Shown in pieces: positions 1 through 7,171 of a stretch of 64,000 nt of DNA. Each line of letters starts with the position of its first letter. Positions within the stretch are counted from its first letter, which is position 1. The position numbers were made by a program, and so were the translations under genes. The notes under the pieces were generated by a model. The model was not told where the DNA came from and ran no database searches. It saw only the letters and a list, made by a program, of their open reading frames with translations. Source of the stretch: Pseudomonas vlassakiae (lineage in GTDB: Bacteria; Pseudomonadota; Gammaproteobacteria; Pseudomonadales; Pseudomonadaceae); NCBI RefSeq assembly GCF_014269035.2, contig NZ_JABWRP020000002.1, forward strand, positions 310,001 through 374,000, read 5' to 3'.

Positions 1-1
1 C

Positions 2-208
2 CTTGGCTTCGATCCTCAAGATGACGAGATCGTGGTCGACTTCTTCTGCGGTGGCGGCGGTGCCGGTACCGGGTTGGAAATGGGCCTGGGCCGCCCGGTG
101 GTGGGACGCCAATACGCCCGCATGAAATTGGGCGTGACCCTCGAGGTGGTGCCGCTGGCACCGCCGCCCCACCCGTACCTGCTTGGACGCCAGATTTTTC
201 AAAGGTGA
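2..208 (+). pseudogene. Truncated DNA methyltransferase fragment (prophage)
   Basis: The frame is open from the window edge to a TGA at 206. It carries a glycine-rich SAM-binding motif, DFFCGGGGAGTG, followed by LEMGLGRPV, which is the motif I region of phage DNA (cytosine-5) methyltransferases. In intact enzymes this motif lies near the N-terminus and is followed by several hundred residues with a PC catalytic motif. Here the frame stops about 45 codons after it, so the catalytic part is missing. I infer a deletion remnant of a prophage methylase. A C-terminal motif I of an amino-methyltransferase is a less likely reading. Confidence 0.5.
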
Positions 209-336
209 GGTACTGGGTTTTGAAGTCGAGCAGATTCTTTTTCTGAAATGTAGACATGGGTGGTCCTCGCCGGCGAGGCGTTCATCGTTTGAGAGGGGTG
301 GTATGCTTCGCTGCAAACCATTCAGGGAGAACGGAC

Positions 337-585
337 TTGAGCGAAGAACAGAAGAGCTGGTTATGGCCTAAATACTGGCGGCTAATCGGCGCAGCGGTGA
401 TTGCTGGCAGCGGATATGGTGCCGAATTTCTACCGCATGGGTGGTGGATTCCCCCAGTCCTAGGCGCAACGCTCGGGATGTTTTTCATCAGCAGAACCTT
501 TGACAGCTACCTGACCTGCCCAGGGGAGTGCCATGACTGGTACTGCCACGAGTACCATTGCAAGAAGAACAAGCCCAAGAGCTGA
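337..585 (+). CDS. Small phage membrane protein, Cys-rich tail
   Basis: The product has 82 residues from a TTG start, chosen because AGGGAGA precedes it at a good distance; an in-frame ATG at 256 has no such site. Residues about 15-50 are hydrophobic (one or two membrane spans). The C-terminus has four cysteines spaced C-x3-C-x4-C-x4-C among histidines, suggesting metal binding or disulfides. I do not recognise the family. It sits among other tiny prophage genes and may be a superinfection or host-takeover protein, but that is only context. Confidence 0.45.
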   Translation: MSEEQKSWLWPKYWRLIGAAVIAGSGYGAEFLPHGWWIPPVLGATLGMFFISRTFDSYLTCPGECHDWYCHEYHCKKNKPKS

Positions 586-600
586 TCCATGACCGGAGGG

Positions 601-984
601 TCAGGCCCGGCGAACCTTGAAGCCGAACATGCACTCGATGTCGTGGTACTCACAGCGCTCATAGGCCTTGTACTTGGCCTGCGACGGGGTGCTAGCGAAA
701 ACATCGACGATGGTGCGGTTGGTGATGTCCCACCAGTCCCAGCCAGTGACCAGCACCTGGTAGCGCTTCAGGGGAAGCTTCTCGGCCATCTCGCCGTACT
801 GCATTTCCCAGGTGGGGTGGTAGTTGCGGATGCGCTTCTTCGGGTCGCTGTCGAGGATTACGCCGATGTAGTGGCCACGGTCGGCCATGATCACGCCTGG
901 TTCACCGTTGGCGATCACGCGCCGCCCGATCTCGGCCGGCACGTCGTAGTGGCGGCGAACGTAGTCGCAGTTGTAGTTGCTCAT
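601..984 (-). CDS. Hypothetical phage protein, 127 aa
   Basis: The reading frame starts at MSNYNCDYVRR, with GGAG upstream in the transcript (GTTTGGAGAAAGCC-ATG). The product is a soluble, tryptophan- and tyrosine-rich protein of 127 residues without a recognisable catalytic motif. It contains GVIMADRGHYIGVIL, which looks like a beta-hairpin core. It runs opposite to its neighbours, as early phage genes often do. Similar proteins occur in Pseudomonas prophages as far as I recall, with no known function. Confidence 0.6.
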   Translation of the reverse strand: MSNYNCDYVRRHYDVPAEIGRRVIANGEPGVIMADRGHYIGVILDSDPKKRIRNYHPTWEMQYGEMAEKLPLKRYQVLVTGWDWWDITNRTIVDVFASTPSQAKYKAYERCEYHDIECMFGFKVRRA

Positions 985-1000
985 GGCTTTCTCCAAACAT

Positions 1001-1062
1001 GCGCCGCCCTCCGTGGCCGGATGCGGCATGGTGGCTATTGGGAGTTGGATTGGGTATTACGG
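1001..1062. repeat. 62-bp imperfect direct repeat, copy 1
   Basis: This stretch, starting GCGCCGCCCTCCGTGGC, recurs at 1339-1400 with about 52 of 62 bases the same. Each copy sits just before a small phage gene. Copy 1 contains a 19-codon frame at 1028-1087 whose first residues (MVAIGSWIGYYG) resemble the frame in copy 2 (MAIWFGMGYYG), so the repeat may mark a duplicated tiny gene or leader. Confidence 0.6.
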
Positions 1063-1097
1063 CTTTCCGGTACGTGTCGTGCACTAAAGAGGTATAT

Positions 1098-1319
1098 ATG
1101 GCAAGTGACCGTGAGGTTGCGCTGGAGCAAGCTCTCATTGCTGTAATTGCAGCGGCGATGGAACAGAACTGCAATGGTAGGAAGCTCGTAGATCGAGCAG
1201 CCGGGTTACTCAGAGGAGAGAGCGTGGTGCTGCTTGCGGGGCGTCCCCATGTAGCAATGTCGATTAGGGAAATCGATGAAGCGTTCAATGAAGTGCTGTA
1301 TCTCCCCGGTTCGGACTGA
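1098..1319 (+). CDS. Hypothetical phage protein, 73 aa
   Basis: The ATG at 1098 is preceded by AGAGGT at a normal distance and begins MASDREVALEQ. The in-frame ATG at 999 lacks a ribosome site and falls in the repeat, so I prefer the shorter form. The product is a small acidic protein, largely alpha-helical by its heptad-like leucine, isoleucine and alanine pattern. It has no known domain. It lies between the two 62-bp repeats in the early-type part of the prophage. Confidence 0.5.
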   Translation: MASDREVALEQALIAVIAAAMEQNCNGRKLVDRAAGLLRGESVVLLAGRPHVAMSIREIDEAFNEVLYLPGSD

Positions 1320-1338
1320 CGCCCATGTCAAATGGTAC

Positions 1339-1400
1339 GCGCCGCCCTCCGTGGCAGGATTCGGCGTGATGGCAATTTGGTTTGGGATGGGGTATTACGG
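1339..1400. repeat. 62-bp imperfect direct repeat, copy 2
   Basis: This is the second copy of the element at 1001-1062. In it the frame MSNGTRRPPWQDSA ends at a TGA inside the repeat, and a second short frame reads MAIWFGMGYYG and overlaps the leader of the gene at 1435. The divergence between copies shows an old duplication. Confidence 0.6.
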
Positions 1401-1434
1401 GTGACCGACATGGGGCCGGAACAGGGAGTGAGCA

Positions 1435-1611
1435 GTGGGTAAGCGCAATTTAACCGGGGTTAAGAATCCGCGCCGGGTAATGGCTGGGAAAATCGCATAT
1501 GAGCGCCGTAAAGCGGCACAGGACGAAGCAGACAAGGAGGCGATGAAGTGGATTTCGCCAATCATTCTGGTCCTATTTGTAATCGGCCTGTTTGTCGCGT
1601 TAGCAAAGTGA
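1435..1611 (+). CDS. Small single-span phage membrane protein, 58 aa
   Basis: The frame starts at GTG with GGGAG upstream. Residues 1-37 are strongly basic and charged (KNPRRVMAGK, YERRKAAQDEADKEAMK). Residues about 39-56 form one hydrophobic helix (WISPIILVLFVIGLFVAL). This basic-cytoplasmic, one-span layout is common in small phage membrane proteins, but I cannot name the family. The gene is too short for usual ORF cut-offs and is supported by start site, topology and position. Confidence 0.5.
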   Translation: MGKRNLTGVKNPRRVMAGKIAYERRKAAQDEADKEAMKWISPIILVLFVIGLFVALAK

Positions 1612-1614
1612 GCA

Positions 1615-1737
1615 TCAGCTATCTGAGGTGAGCCGTAAGGCCTCTCGCGCACGAAAATTCTCAAGCTGCCGCGCCACAGCCGGTGACACCGTGATTTCGT
1701 GACGCGGAGGTGTCAGCAACGGCAGCGCGCCGCCCAT
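1615..1737 (-). CDS. Tiny phage protein, 40 aa
   Basis: The frame begins MGGALPLLTPPRH, 7 bases downstream of the stop of the 44-aa gene at 1745-1879, so the two look like an operon. GAG within the end of the upstream gene can serve as ribosome site. A longer version from 1803 would overlap the upstream gene by 59 bases and is less likely. No family is recognised. Confidence 0.35.
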   Translation of the reverse strand: MGGALPLLTPPRHEITVSPAVARQLENFRAREALRLTSDS

Positions 1738-1744
1738 AGAATTG

Positions 1745-1879
1745 CTACTCGACGATGCAGATCCAGCGATGATTTCGCCGGTATGGCGCTCTGGTAAATG
1801 CAACGTCTGTTACGAGTTCCATGCCGCGCTCTTGGAGTGCTTTGGTCAGTTGAGCGAGTGTCTCTGCCTGGATAGTCAT
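1745..1879 (-). CDS. Tiny phage protein, 44 aa
   Basis: The ATG is preceded by GAGGTAACAGCA, a clear ribosome site, and encodes MTIQAETLAQLTKALQERG and a basic, tryptophan-containing tail. The N-terminal half is a predicted amphipathic helix. The upstream in-frame extension to 2005 has no better start. Function unknown. It probably belongs to an early minus-strand prophage operon with the 40-aa gene that follows it. Confidence 0.42.
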   Translation of the reverse strand: MTIQAETLAQLTKALQERGMELVTDVAFTRAPYRRNHRWICIVE

Positions 1880-2203
1880 TGCTGTTACCTCGTCAGATTT
1901 ACTGCGTTCATAATTCCTGACCGAGCAGGCAATTAGCTGATTCAATTTTTTTGACTGCTTTGAAGATGCATCGGGGTGCGATCTGGCAGGAGCCAATCCC
2001 TGCATCGATCAGTGTTCGTTCCTCCCGATCTCGCCGGAAAGAAGCTGTGCTGCTTGGTGGAAGGATTCAGATCACACTCCGATGCGCCCTGCGATGGGGA
2101 GCAGGGCACCGGGCAGTTAACTTCAGGCTGACGTGGTGCCTACTCGTTGTTGAGCCAACGTAGAACCTCTTCCTCGCCGATAGCGCTGAGGAATAACGGG
2201 CGT
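1880..2203. other. Non-coding stretch inside the prophage remnant
   Basis: I see no convincing gene here. The plus-strand frames lack ribosome sites. On the minus strand a frame ending near 2147 reads IGEEEVLRWLNNE before its TAG and looks like a protein C-terminus, but no start belongs to it. This is where the early-type phage genes meet the tail module, so it is a likely deletion scar. Confidence 0.4.
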
Positions 2204-2467
2204 ATGAATATAGGTTTTCAAGGGCCGGGCAGCGCGAACCAGATCCGGTACGGCACTGTGACATTTCCTCAGCCGGTGACCACCTATGAGCGCCCTTTGA
2301 TCTTCTTGAATGCCGACGACTACATGATGATTGGGAATTTCTTTGTCACCGGCTCTCCCGGCAATTGGACGGGGTTCCGAATCAGGTGCCACGACACCAG
2401 CAGCAGCTCGAACCAATCTTGGCCTAGGCACTACTGCCACGAGATCGGTAGGCACGGGCGACGGTGA
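2204..2467 (+). pseudogene. Phage tail protein C-terminal fragment
   Basis: After the ATG at 2204 the frame encodes a beta-rich stretch (SANQIRYGTVTFPQPV, then LIFLNADDYMMIGNFFVTG, then GSPGNWTGFRI) of the kind found at the ends of phage tail and fibre proteins. From about 2385 the frame becomes serine/histidine/arginine-rich and stops making sense, while another frame takes over with a different tail-fibre sequence. I infer recombination that joined two tail genes out of frame, a usual result of tail-fibre shuffling. Confidence 0.5.
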
Positions 2468-2807
2468 GCTAATGCCGTGCGGTGCATTCGGGCTCGGACA
2501 GCAGTTCTCACCAGGTTTAACGAGGATCTCAGATGCCAGCGGATCCGAGATCTTTTCGACTGGTTTCTACCGTTACGACGCAAACACCGCGAACCGGCCT
2601 ACGTTCGGATCTGGTTATGGTTCGTTGATTGAATTATCGGCATTGAGTTCCAGAGCAAACTACGGTGGGCAAATAGCTGTTGACTATGCCACCAGCGAGA
2701 GGGGGTTCCGTTCACTCATGGGGCCGTCCAGCTTCAGCGCTTGGCGCAAGATTTACCACGATGGCAATACAACCCGTGCCGCCGACGGGACCCTGAAGGC
2801 GATCTGA
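2385..2807 (+). pseudogene. Tail-fibre C-terminal domain, 5' end lost
   Basis: The frame holds ARTNLGLGTTATRSVGTGDG, a typical tail-fibre repeat unit, then a receptor-binding-like end with GFYRYDANTANRP and [19 protein letters not shown]. Open sequence in this frame extends back to 2331, but that part is antiframe of the preceding fragment. Intact fibres are several times longer, so this is a 140-residue terminal piece without its shaft or start. It ends 2 bases before the assembly-protein gene, the normal phage order of fibre then chaperone. Confidence 0.65.
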
Positions 2808-2809
2808 CT

Positions 2810-3361
2810 ATGGCCCGAGCAGCAATCAATATCTTAGGCAATGGCTCGATCATCGACGTCACTTCGCTTGGGCGGGCTGACCTGACTGTCGAACACCCTG
2901 GCCCGGGGCAATACTTGGTATTTGGCACTCTCGGCATGTGCCCTCCGCCAGAGGGCTGGGGTTATGTGATCAATCAGATGGACGCTGGCGCATCCGTGGC
3001 CACCTCGTATGCCGATGGTGTGCTGCTGGTGAGCGTGGCCAAGGAGGGCGAGCCAGCCGACTTGCTGCACAGCATCACCTTGCATGTGTCCGTCGATGAG
3101 CTGGCGCCGCCCGCCCTGCCTCCTGTTCAGGAGCCCGATCCTGCCGACGCCCTAGTCCTGGCTCATGCCGAGATTGCACAGCGCCGCGCTGTTGCCGATG
3201 CTGCAATTGCGCCGTTGCAGGATGCCGTCGACCTCGACATAGCGACTGACCAAGAGGCGGCCCTTCTGGAGGCATGGAAGCGGTACCGCGTTGCCCTCAA
3301 CCGGTTACCCGAACAGTCTGAGTATCCCGACATCATAACGTGGCCTACACAGCCTCTTTGA
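2810..3361 (+). CDS. Phage tail-fibre assembly chaperone
   Basis: The product has 183 residues from ATG 2810, which follows the fibre fragment stop by 2 bases. The C-terminal 65 residues carry the usual signature of tail-fibre assembly proteins (Caudo_TAP type): a helical [20 protein letters not shown], an AT-x2-E region, [11 protein letters not shown] and a WPTQP end. The N-terminal part is a beta-rich module like those fused to such chaperones. Known members help fold or attach the fibres encoded just upstream. The 3' end overlaps the convergent acyltransferase by 17 bases. Confidence 0.75.
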   Translation: MARAAINILGNGSIIDVTSLGRADLTVEHPGPGQYLVFGTLGMCPPPEGWGYVINQMDAGASVATSYADGVLLVSVAKEGEPADLLHSITLHVSVDELAPPALPPVQEPDPADALVLAHAEIAQRRAVADAAIAPLQDAVDLDIATDQEAALLEAWKRYRVALNRLPEQSEYPDIITWPTQPL

Positions 3362-4364
3362 TGGTTGTGCGAGATGTTTGATATCTTTTGAAAGCGTCAC
3401 ATAGTGGCCTCTCGATAATCGAGAAGCTGACCATTGAAATTCCTAGCGTCAAAGCGCATACGCAGAGCATGACGGCGAAGTCATTCACCTGGAATTGTTC
3501 TGATATATAAATTGCTAAGCAGATCACAAGTATGTGAGAAAGGTATGTGGAGTACGACCAATCACCAAGTTTTACAAGGAAGTTATGTTTAGGGAAAAGC
3601 CGCTCTTGGGAAACGGCTGCACACAGAATGATCGCGCTGGGCAGCCCGCTTTTATATAGGTCATGTGAAACTGGTCCTGCGTACGCGATGGTGCAAACTG
3701 CCAAGAGAACGGCCGAAACGGCTAGAGCTGGAGTTATGCGGGATATTAGTCCTCGTTGATAGGCGATCTGAATTGCAACTCCTAGCAAGAATTCCCAAAC
3801 AATAGCGTTCTTATAGAAGGAGAACGGTTCGCCGGCTTTGCTTGCAGCGAATTGGATGAGTGATACGCCTACGAATAGAGAGGCTATTCGCATCTTTTGG
3901 GGAAGAAATAGAGAAATGAAAAATACTGCGTAGAAGGACATTTCATAATTTAGTGTCCATCCAACAGTCATTAAAGGATAAAGACCTATGCCTGACGGGT
4001 TTTGTGCTGGAATGAAGAAAAGGCTTTTTATCAGGAAAATTGGCTCAAGAGATGTAAGCGGTATTGAGTTGGGCGCATAGATCAAGATGGCTGTCGTGAT
4101 CAGGGTGAATACCCAGTATGCCGGGACTATCCTAATAAGTCGGTTTTTTGCGAAGTCGGCTGGCGAGGTGGGTTTTTTAGAGGCTGAAGCGTAGATCACG
4201 AAGCCACTTATTATAAAGAAAAGATCAACTCCAATAGCGCCATATTTGTGGAGAATTTCCGACGCGATTCCCGGTGTGGAGGACTTATAGTAAAGCTGAA
4301 TTATATGATGCCCAACTACTAGCCACGCAGCCAGAGCTCTCAGTATTTGAATGGAGTTAAGCAT
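3345..4364 (-). CDS. Acyltransferase 3 family O-acyltransferase (prophage cargo)
   Basis: The product is an integral membrane protein of 339 residues with about ten spans. It has the N-terminal R-x10-H pattern (R9, H20) and the [13 protein letters not shown] signature of OafA/NodX-type acyltransferases, which transfer acyl groups to surface sugars. The start at 4364 is chosen because a good promoter lies just upstream (-10 at 4388-4393), which excludes the ATG at 4421. Base composition is clearly more AT-rich than its neighbours. It is inserted convergently between the fibre chaperone and the lysis genes. By analogy with other temperate phages it may modify O-antigen and block superinfection; that role is inferred. 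Confidence 0.85.
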   Translation of the reverse strand: MLNSIQILRALAAWLVVGHHIIQLYYKSSTPGIASEILHKYGAIGVDLFFIISGFVIYASASKKPTSPADFAKNRLIRIVPAYWVFTLITTAILIYAPNSIPLTSLEPIFLIKSLFFIPAQNPSGIGLYPLMTVGWTLNYEMSFYAVFFISLFLPQKMRIASLFVGVSLIQFAASKAGEPFSFYKNAIVWEFLLGVAIQIAYQRGLISRITPALAVSAVLLAVCTIAYAGPVSHDLYKSGLPSAIILCAAVSQERLFPKHNFLVKLGDWSYSTYLSHILVICLAIYISEQFQVNDFAVMLCVCALTLGISMVSFSIIERPLCDAFKRYQTSRTTIKEAV

Positions 4365-4387
4365 TTTTCTGAGTTCAAAAGAAACGC

Positions 4388-4416
4388 ATTCTACAGCCGT
4401 TTTTTGGATTAACCAA
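4388..4416 (-). promoter_or_regulatory. Sigma70-type promoter of the acyltransferase gene
   Basis: On the minus strand TTGGTT (4416-4411) and TAGAAT (4393-4388) are separated by exactly 17 bases. The -10 matches five of six consensus bases. Transcription would begin near 4381, giving a leader of about 17 bases before ATG 4364. Confidence 0.6.
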
Positions 4417-4475
4417 TCCACAAGGGGCTATACGAAAAAATCGCATGAATAGGACTGATGTAAATCATTCTCAAA

Positions 4476-4500
4476 GCCCGCGCAGTAGCGGGCATTTTTT
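4476..4500 (+). terminator. Rho-independent terminator before the lysis genes
   Basis: GCCCGC, a GCAGTA loop and GCGGGC are followed by ATTTTTTT. It faces plus-strand transcription and probably ended the tail operon before the acyltransferase gene was inserted between it and the chaperone gene. Confidence 0.8.
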
Positions 4501-4518
4501 TGCCTGGAGAAAAAAGCC

Positions 4519-4986
4519 ATGACCCAATCCCAGCCCCGAGGCGTCCGTAATCGGAACCCCGGCAACATCGATTTCAACCCGCGCAACGACTGGCAGGGCC
4601 AGATCGGCAAGGAGCCTGGTGGCCGCTTCGCAATCTTCGATACGCCCGAGAATGGCATTCGCGCCCTGGGCAAGTTGCTCATCAACTACCGGGGCAAGGA
4701 CAGCATGCCCGGCGTGGGCGGGAAGGGTATCGACACGGTGCTCGAAACCATCAACCGCTGGGCACCGAGCAACGAGAACGACACCCAGGCATATGCAGCC
4801 GCCGTGGCAAAGCGCATTGGCGTGCGCACCACCGCCCCGATCGACATCCGAAACCCGGCCACGCTGAAGGGAATGGTGATCAGCATCATCATCCACGAGA
4901 ACGGTGGCAACCCATACCCGCCGGCGGTCATTGACGAGGGCGTGCGGAGGGCCTTGGCAAGAAGTCGTGGGCAATCAGATCGTTGA
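4519..4986 (+). CDS. Phage lysozyme-like / structural (P5-type) protein
   Basis: The product has 155 residues. Its N-terminus has the hallmark GVRNRNPGNIDFN, W-x-G and a following FAIFDTPENGIRALGKLL segment, typical of a Pseudomonas phage family annotated as lysozyme-like or structural protein P5. The fold is thought to be related to lytic transglycosylases. I see no clear catalytic Glu by motif alone. GGAGAAAAAAGCC precedes the ATG. It overlaps the start of the spanin gene (TTGA), as lysis cassettes do, which supports a role in cell-wall cleavage. Confidence 0.65.
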   Translation: MTQSQPRGVRNRNPGNIDFNPRNDWQGQIGKEPGGRFAIFDTPENGIRALGKLLINYRGKDSMPGVGGKGIDTVLETINRWAPSNENDTQAYAAAVAKRIGVRTTAPIDIRNPATLKGMVISIIIHENGGNPYPPAVIDEGVRRALARSRGQSDR

Positions 4987-5306
4987 TCCTGCTGGCGCTG
5001 CTCGCGTCCTATTGGGGCGTGTACCAGCACGGCAGGGCAGTGGAGCGCGCCGAAGCCGTCCAGGCTTCAGCCGAACGTGACAGTGGCGACCGCCTGGCCG
5101 AGGTGATCGGTGAGCGCGGCGCCCGCCAAGAAGAACAACGACGCGCCCAGGCGCAGGAGGAGATCCCGAGCACAGCAGCGTCCAGATGCTCCGAGCAAGA
5201 CTTGCAGTTTCAAAATCGATGCATCTATCGCACGGCGCAGACCCCTTCCGATCTCGACTGTCACCTGCTGACTCCAGTCGCCTACCGCTATCTGCACGGC
5301 GCCTGA
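4983..5306 (+). CDS. Rz-type spanin (i-spanin)
   Basis: The N-terminus LILLALLASYWGVYQHGRAVERAEA is an uncleaved signal-anchor followed by a charged, coiled-coil-like periplasmic domain, the layout of phage Rz proteins, which link inner and outer membrane to finish lysis. The TTG start overlaps the previous stop by 3 bases. In frame before it one reads GKKSWAIRS, which looks like a usual beginning of such proteins without its initiator, so the 5' end may be damaged. Two cysteine-containing segments near the C-terminus are unusual. No separate Rz1 lipoprotein was found. Confidence 0.55.
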   Translation: MILLALLASYWGVYQHGRAVERAEAVQASAERDSGDRLAEVIGERGARQEEQRRAQAQEEIPSTAASRCSEQDLQFQNRCIYRTAQTPSDLDCHLLTPVAYRYLHGA

Positions 5307-5388
5307 TACCGCCAGCCTCAGGCTAATGGGCGCTTTGCGAGGTGATTTGTCATCACGGCCATTGCTAATTTCTTGGGTTCCGCTAACT

Positions 5389-5423
5389 TATACAAGACCT
5401 GTACAAATACGAGGTATTGTACA
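5389..5423 (+). promoter_or_regulatory. LitR/PplR-type light-response operator
   Basis: Three half-sites are present: TATACA (5389-5394), TGTACA (5400-5405) and TGTACA (5418-5423). The last two form TGTACA-N12-TGTACA, which matches the operator I recall for the B12-dependent MerR-family regulators LitR/PplR of P. putida. The first two are 11 bp apart, the repeat pitch known for CarH. The site covers the ribosome site (GAGG, 5411-5414) and touches the ATG of the DUF393 gene; TATACA may also be the -10 element. Confidence 0.75.
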
Positions 5424-5836
5424 TGTATTGCCAGTGGCCTTTGACCCTGTACTTCGATGGCGCGTGCCCATTGTGCTCCAGGGAGGTGGCCTTCCTGCGC
5501 AGGCGCTCCACCGCAGCAAAGCTCATCCTGATCGATATCGATGGCGATAACTTCGATCCCGGCCCTTTGGGCCTGACGATCGAACAATTGAGATCGTGCT
5601 TGCACGCAAGGTTCGCGAACGATCAGTGGGTCACAGGCTTGGACGCAACCCTGTGGAGTTGGCGTGCTGCCGGTGTGGGAATCTGGGCAGCTCCACTGGC
5701 CTGGCGTCCGCTACGTCCTGTGCTTTCGGTTTTTTACAGATTGTTCTGTCTTTTGAGGCCTAGTCTGGCCTGGCTACCTCATCCCAAGGGTGGGCAACGT
5801 TGCAAAGGTGAGGAATCCAAATGTCACGTTCGCTAG
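5423..5836 (+). CDS. DCC-family thiol-disulfide oxidoreductase (DUF393)
   Basis: The product has 137 residues from ATG 5423, with GAGG 8 bases upstream. It begins with [22 protein letters not shown], containing the D-x-x-C-x-x-C motif of the DCC/DUF393 family, small thioredoxin-fold-like proteins of uncertain substrate. Downstream comes a WRAAG...WAAPL hydrophobic patch and a region like [13 protein letters not shown], usual for the family. Its last 16 bases overlap folE, so the two are translationally coupled. The light-type operator over its start suggests derepression in light. Confidence 0.85.
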   Translation: MYCQWPLTLYFDGACPLCSREVAFLRRRSTAAKLILIDIDGDNFDPGPLGLTIEQLRSCLHARFANDQWVTGLDATLWSWRAAGVGIWAAPLAWRPLRPVLSVFYRLFCLLRPSLAWLPHPKGGQRCKGEESKCHVR

Positions 5837-6381
5837 CCGAGAATTATCGTGAAATCCTTGTCGGCGTGGGTGAAAACCCGCAGCGAGAAGGCCTCTTGGA
5901 TACGCCCCAACGTGCTGCTAAAGCGATGCAATACCTCTGCAATGGCTACACCCGGAGCCTGGATGAGATAGTTAATGGTGCCTTGTTCGAAAGTCAAAAC
6001 GATGAGATGGTCGTGGTTCGTGATATTGAACTGTACTCATTATGTGAGCATCACATGTTGCCGTTTATTGGAAAGGCGCATGTTGCTTACCTGCCAACAG
6101 GGCGTGTATTAGGTCTTTCCAAAGTGGCGCGCTTAGTTGATATGTTCGCCCGCCGTTTGCAGATTCAAGAGAATTTAACTAGACAGATTGCATGTGCCAT
6201 ACAAGAAGTGACTGACGCTGCAGGGGTTGGGGTAGTGATCGAGGCGAAGCACATGTGCATGATGATGCGAGGTGTAGAAAAGCAGAACTCGGTGATGATT
6301 TCATCGGTAATGCTTGGTGAGTTTCGAGAGTCCCCGACTACCCGGCACGAATTCCTGAAGCTCATTGGGCGACACACCTGA
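5821..6381 (+). CDS. folE: GTP cyclohydrolase I
   Basis: FolE converts GTP to 7,8-dihydroneopterin triphosphate, the entry step to folate and pterins. The 186-residue protein is full length. Zinc ligands C75, H78 (in [10 protein letters not shown]) and C146 (in [11 protein letters not shown]) are present, as are the conserved [10 protein letters not shown] and [10 protein letters not shown] segments. The gene is AT-rich beside the rest of the window and lies inside a putative light-controlled operon. A second, housekeeping folE is expected elsewhere. In P. putida a folE paralog is, as I recall, light-induced, perhaps to supply the pterin cofactor of photolyase-type proteins; photolyase itself is not in this window. 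Confidence 0.93.
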   Translation: MSRSLAENYREILVGVGENPQREGLLDTPQRAAKAMQYLCNGYTRSLDEIVNGALFESQNDEMVVVRDIELYSLCEHHMLPFIGKAHVAYLPTGRVLGLSKVARLVDMFARRLQIQENLTRQIACAIQEVTDAAGVGVVIEAKHMCMMMRGVEKQNSVMISSVMLGEFRESPTTRHEFLKLIGRHT

Positions 6382-6416
6382 AAATTCATCCTGAGCCTTA
6401 GAGGAGTGACGTACCA

Positions 6417-6875
6417 ATGCGTACTGTTTTCGATTCGTTATCTCCACGTCGCTTTACCGTCTTGGGTTACAGTGGATTGCTGCCATTCGTTGGTTTGACA
6501 CTGCTGATTTGTTTGGCGGCTGAGTCTCGAGAGTTTCTATCTATTGCGTTGGTTGGCTATGGGGCTGTGATACTGAGTTTTGTGGGCGCTCTGCATTGGG
6601 GGTTCGCTATGATGCTACAGGGCTTGCCTGCGGCTGAGCGACAAGAGAGGCTCGTGTGGAGTGTGATTCCAGCCCTTATCGGTTGGGTTGGCATGTTGTT
6701 ACCTGTGCCATGGGGCTGCTTGCTTTTATGCTTTGGCTTTATTGGACACCTTTGGCAAGATCGTAAATTGATGAATATTTTGCCTGAGTGGTATTTTCCT
6801 ATGCGAATGAGTTTAACGATTGTGGCGAGCTTGTGTTTGATTGTTGGTGCGCTGGTAGTGTTTTTCAAGAATTGA
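6417..6875 (+). CDS. DUF3429 four-helix membrane protein
   Basis: The product has 152 residues with four predicted membrane helices and the family motif ALHWGFAM in the loop after helix two. DUF3429 proteins have no proven activity. AGAGGAGTG precedes the start and the gap to folE is only 35 bases, so it is the third gene of the operon. I recall DUF3429 genes among light-induced genes of P. putida, which fits the operator upstream. Base composition is AT-rich like folE, consistent with joint transfer. Confidence 0.8.
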   Translation: MRTVFDSLSPRRFTVLGYSGLLPFVGLTLLICLAAESREFLSIALVGYGAVILSFVGALHWGFAMMLQGLPAAERQERLVWSVIPALIGWVGMLLPVPWGCLLLCFGFIGHLWQDRKLMNILPEWYFPMRMSLTIVASLCLIVGALVVFFKN

Positions 6876-7072
6876 AACTACTGTTCCGATGTCAGCACCA
6901 AAGTAATAATTGAAGTGTCACCATCCAGGCCATACCAGCCCTATCGTTCGGAAGTGCTGGCTCGGGAAGCTGGCTCTCCAGGCTCTGTACGCAATTCCGA
7001 GAAACCCAATCGCGGCCACAAGATTGCTGAGATTTGTAGAGTCCCTCGCCATCAACGTAAAGGGATTCGGTG

Positions 7073-7171
7073 ATGGCAAAGCGTTACGGACTCTCGGACG
7101 AGGCCTGGGGTGTGGCCTCCGATCTCTTCATCGAAACCCATGTTCGGGGGCGGCCGCGACTGAGCGATCGC
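7073..7171 (+). pseudogene. IS5-family transposase, N-terminal stub
   Basis: From the ATG at 7073 the frame reads MAKRYGLSDEAWGVASDLF and then GRGRPRLSDR-like GRPRLSDRL, the start of an IS5-group transposase (about 260-330 residues when intact). Homology stops after about 33 codons; no DDE region follows. The leader ending GGATTCGGTG is probably the left part of the element. The remainder was lost by deletion, so the element cannot move. Confidence 0.65.

Noticed and set aside
2067..2203. Minus-strand reading IGEEEVLRWLNNE followed by TAG
   Set aside because: Looks like a protein C-terminus but has no start or upstream homology that I can support.
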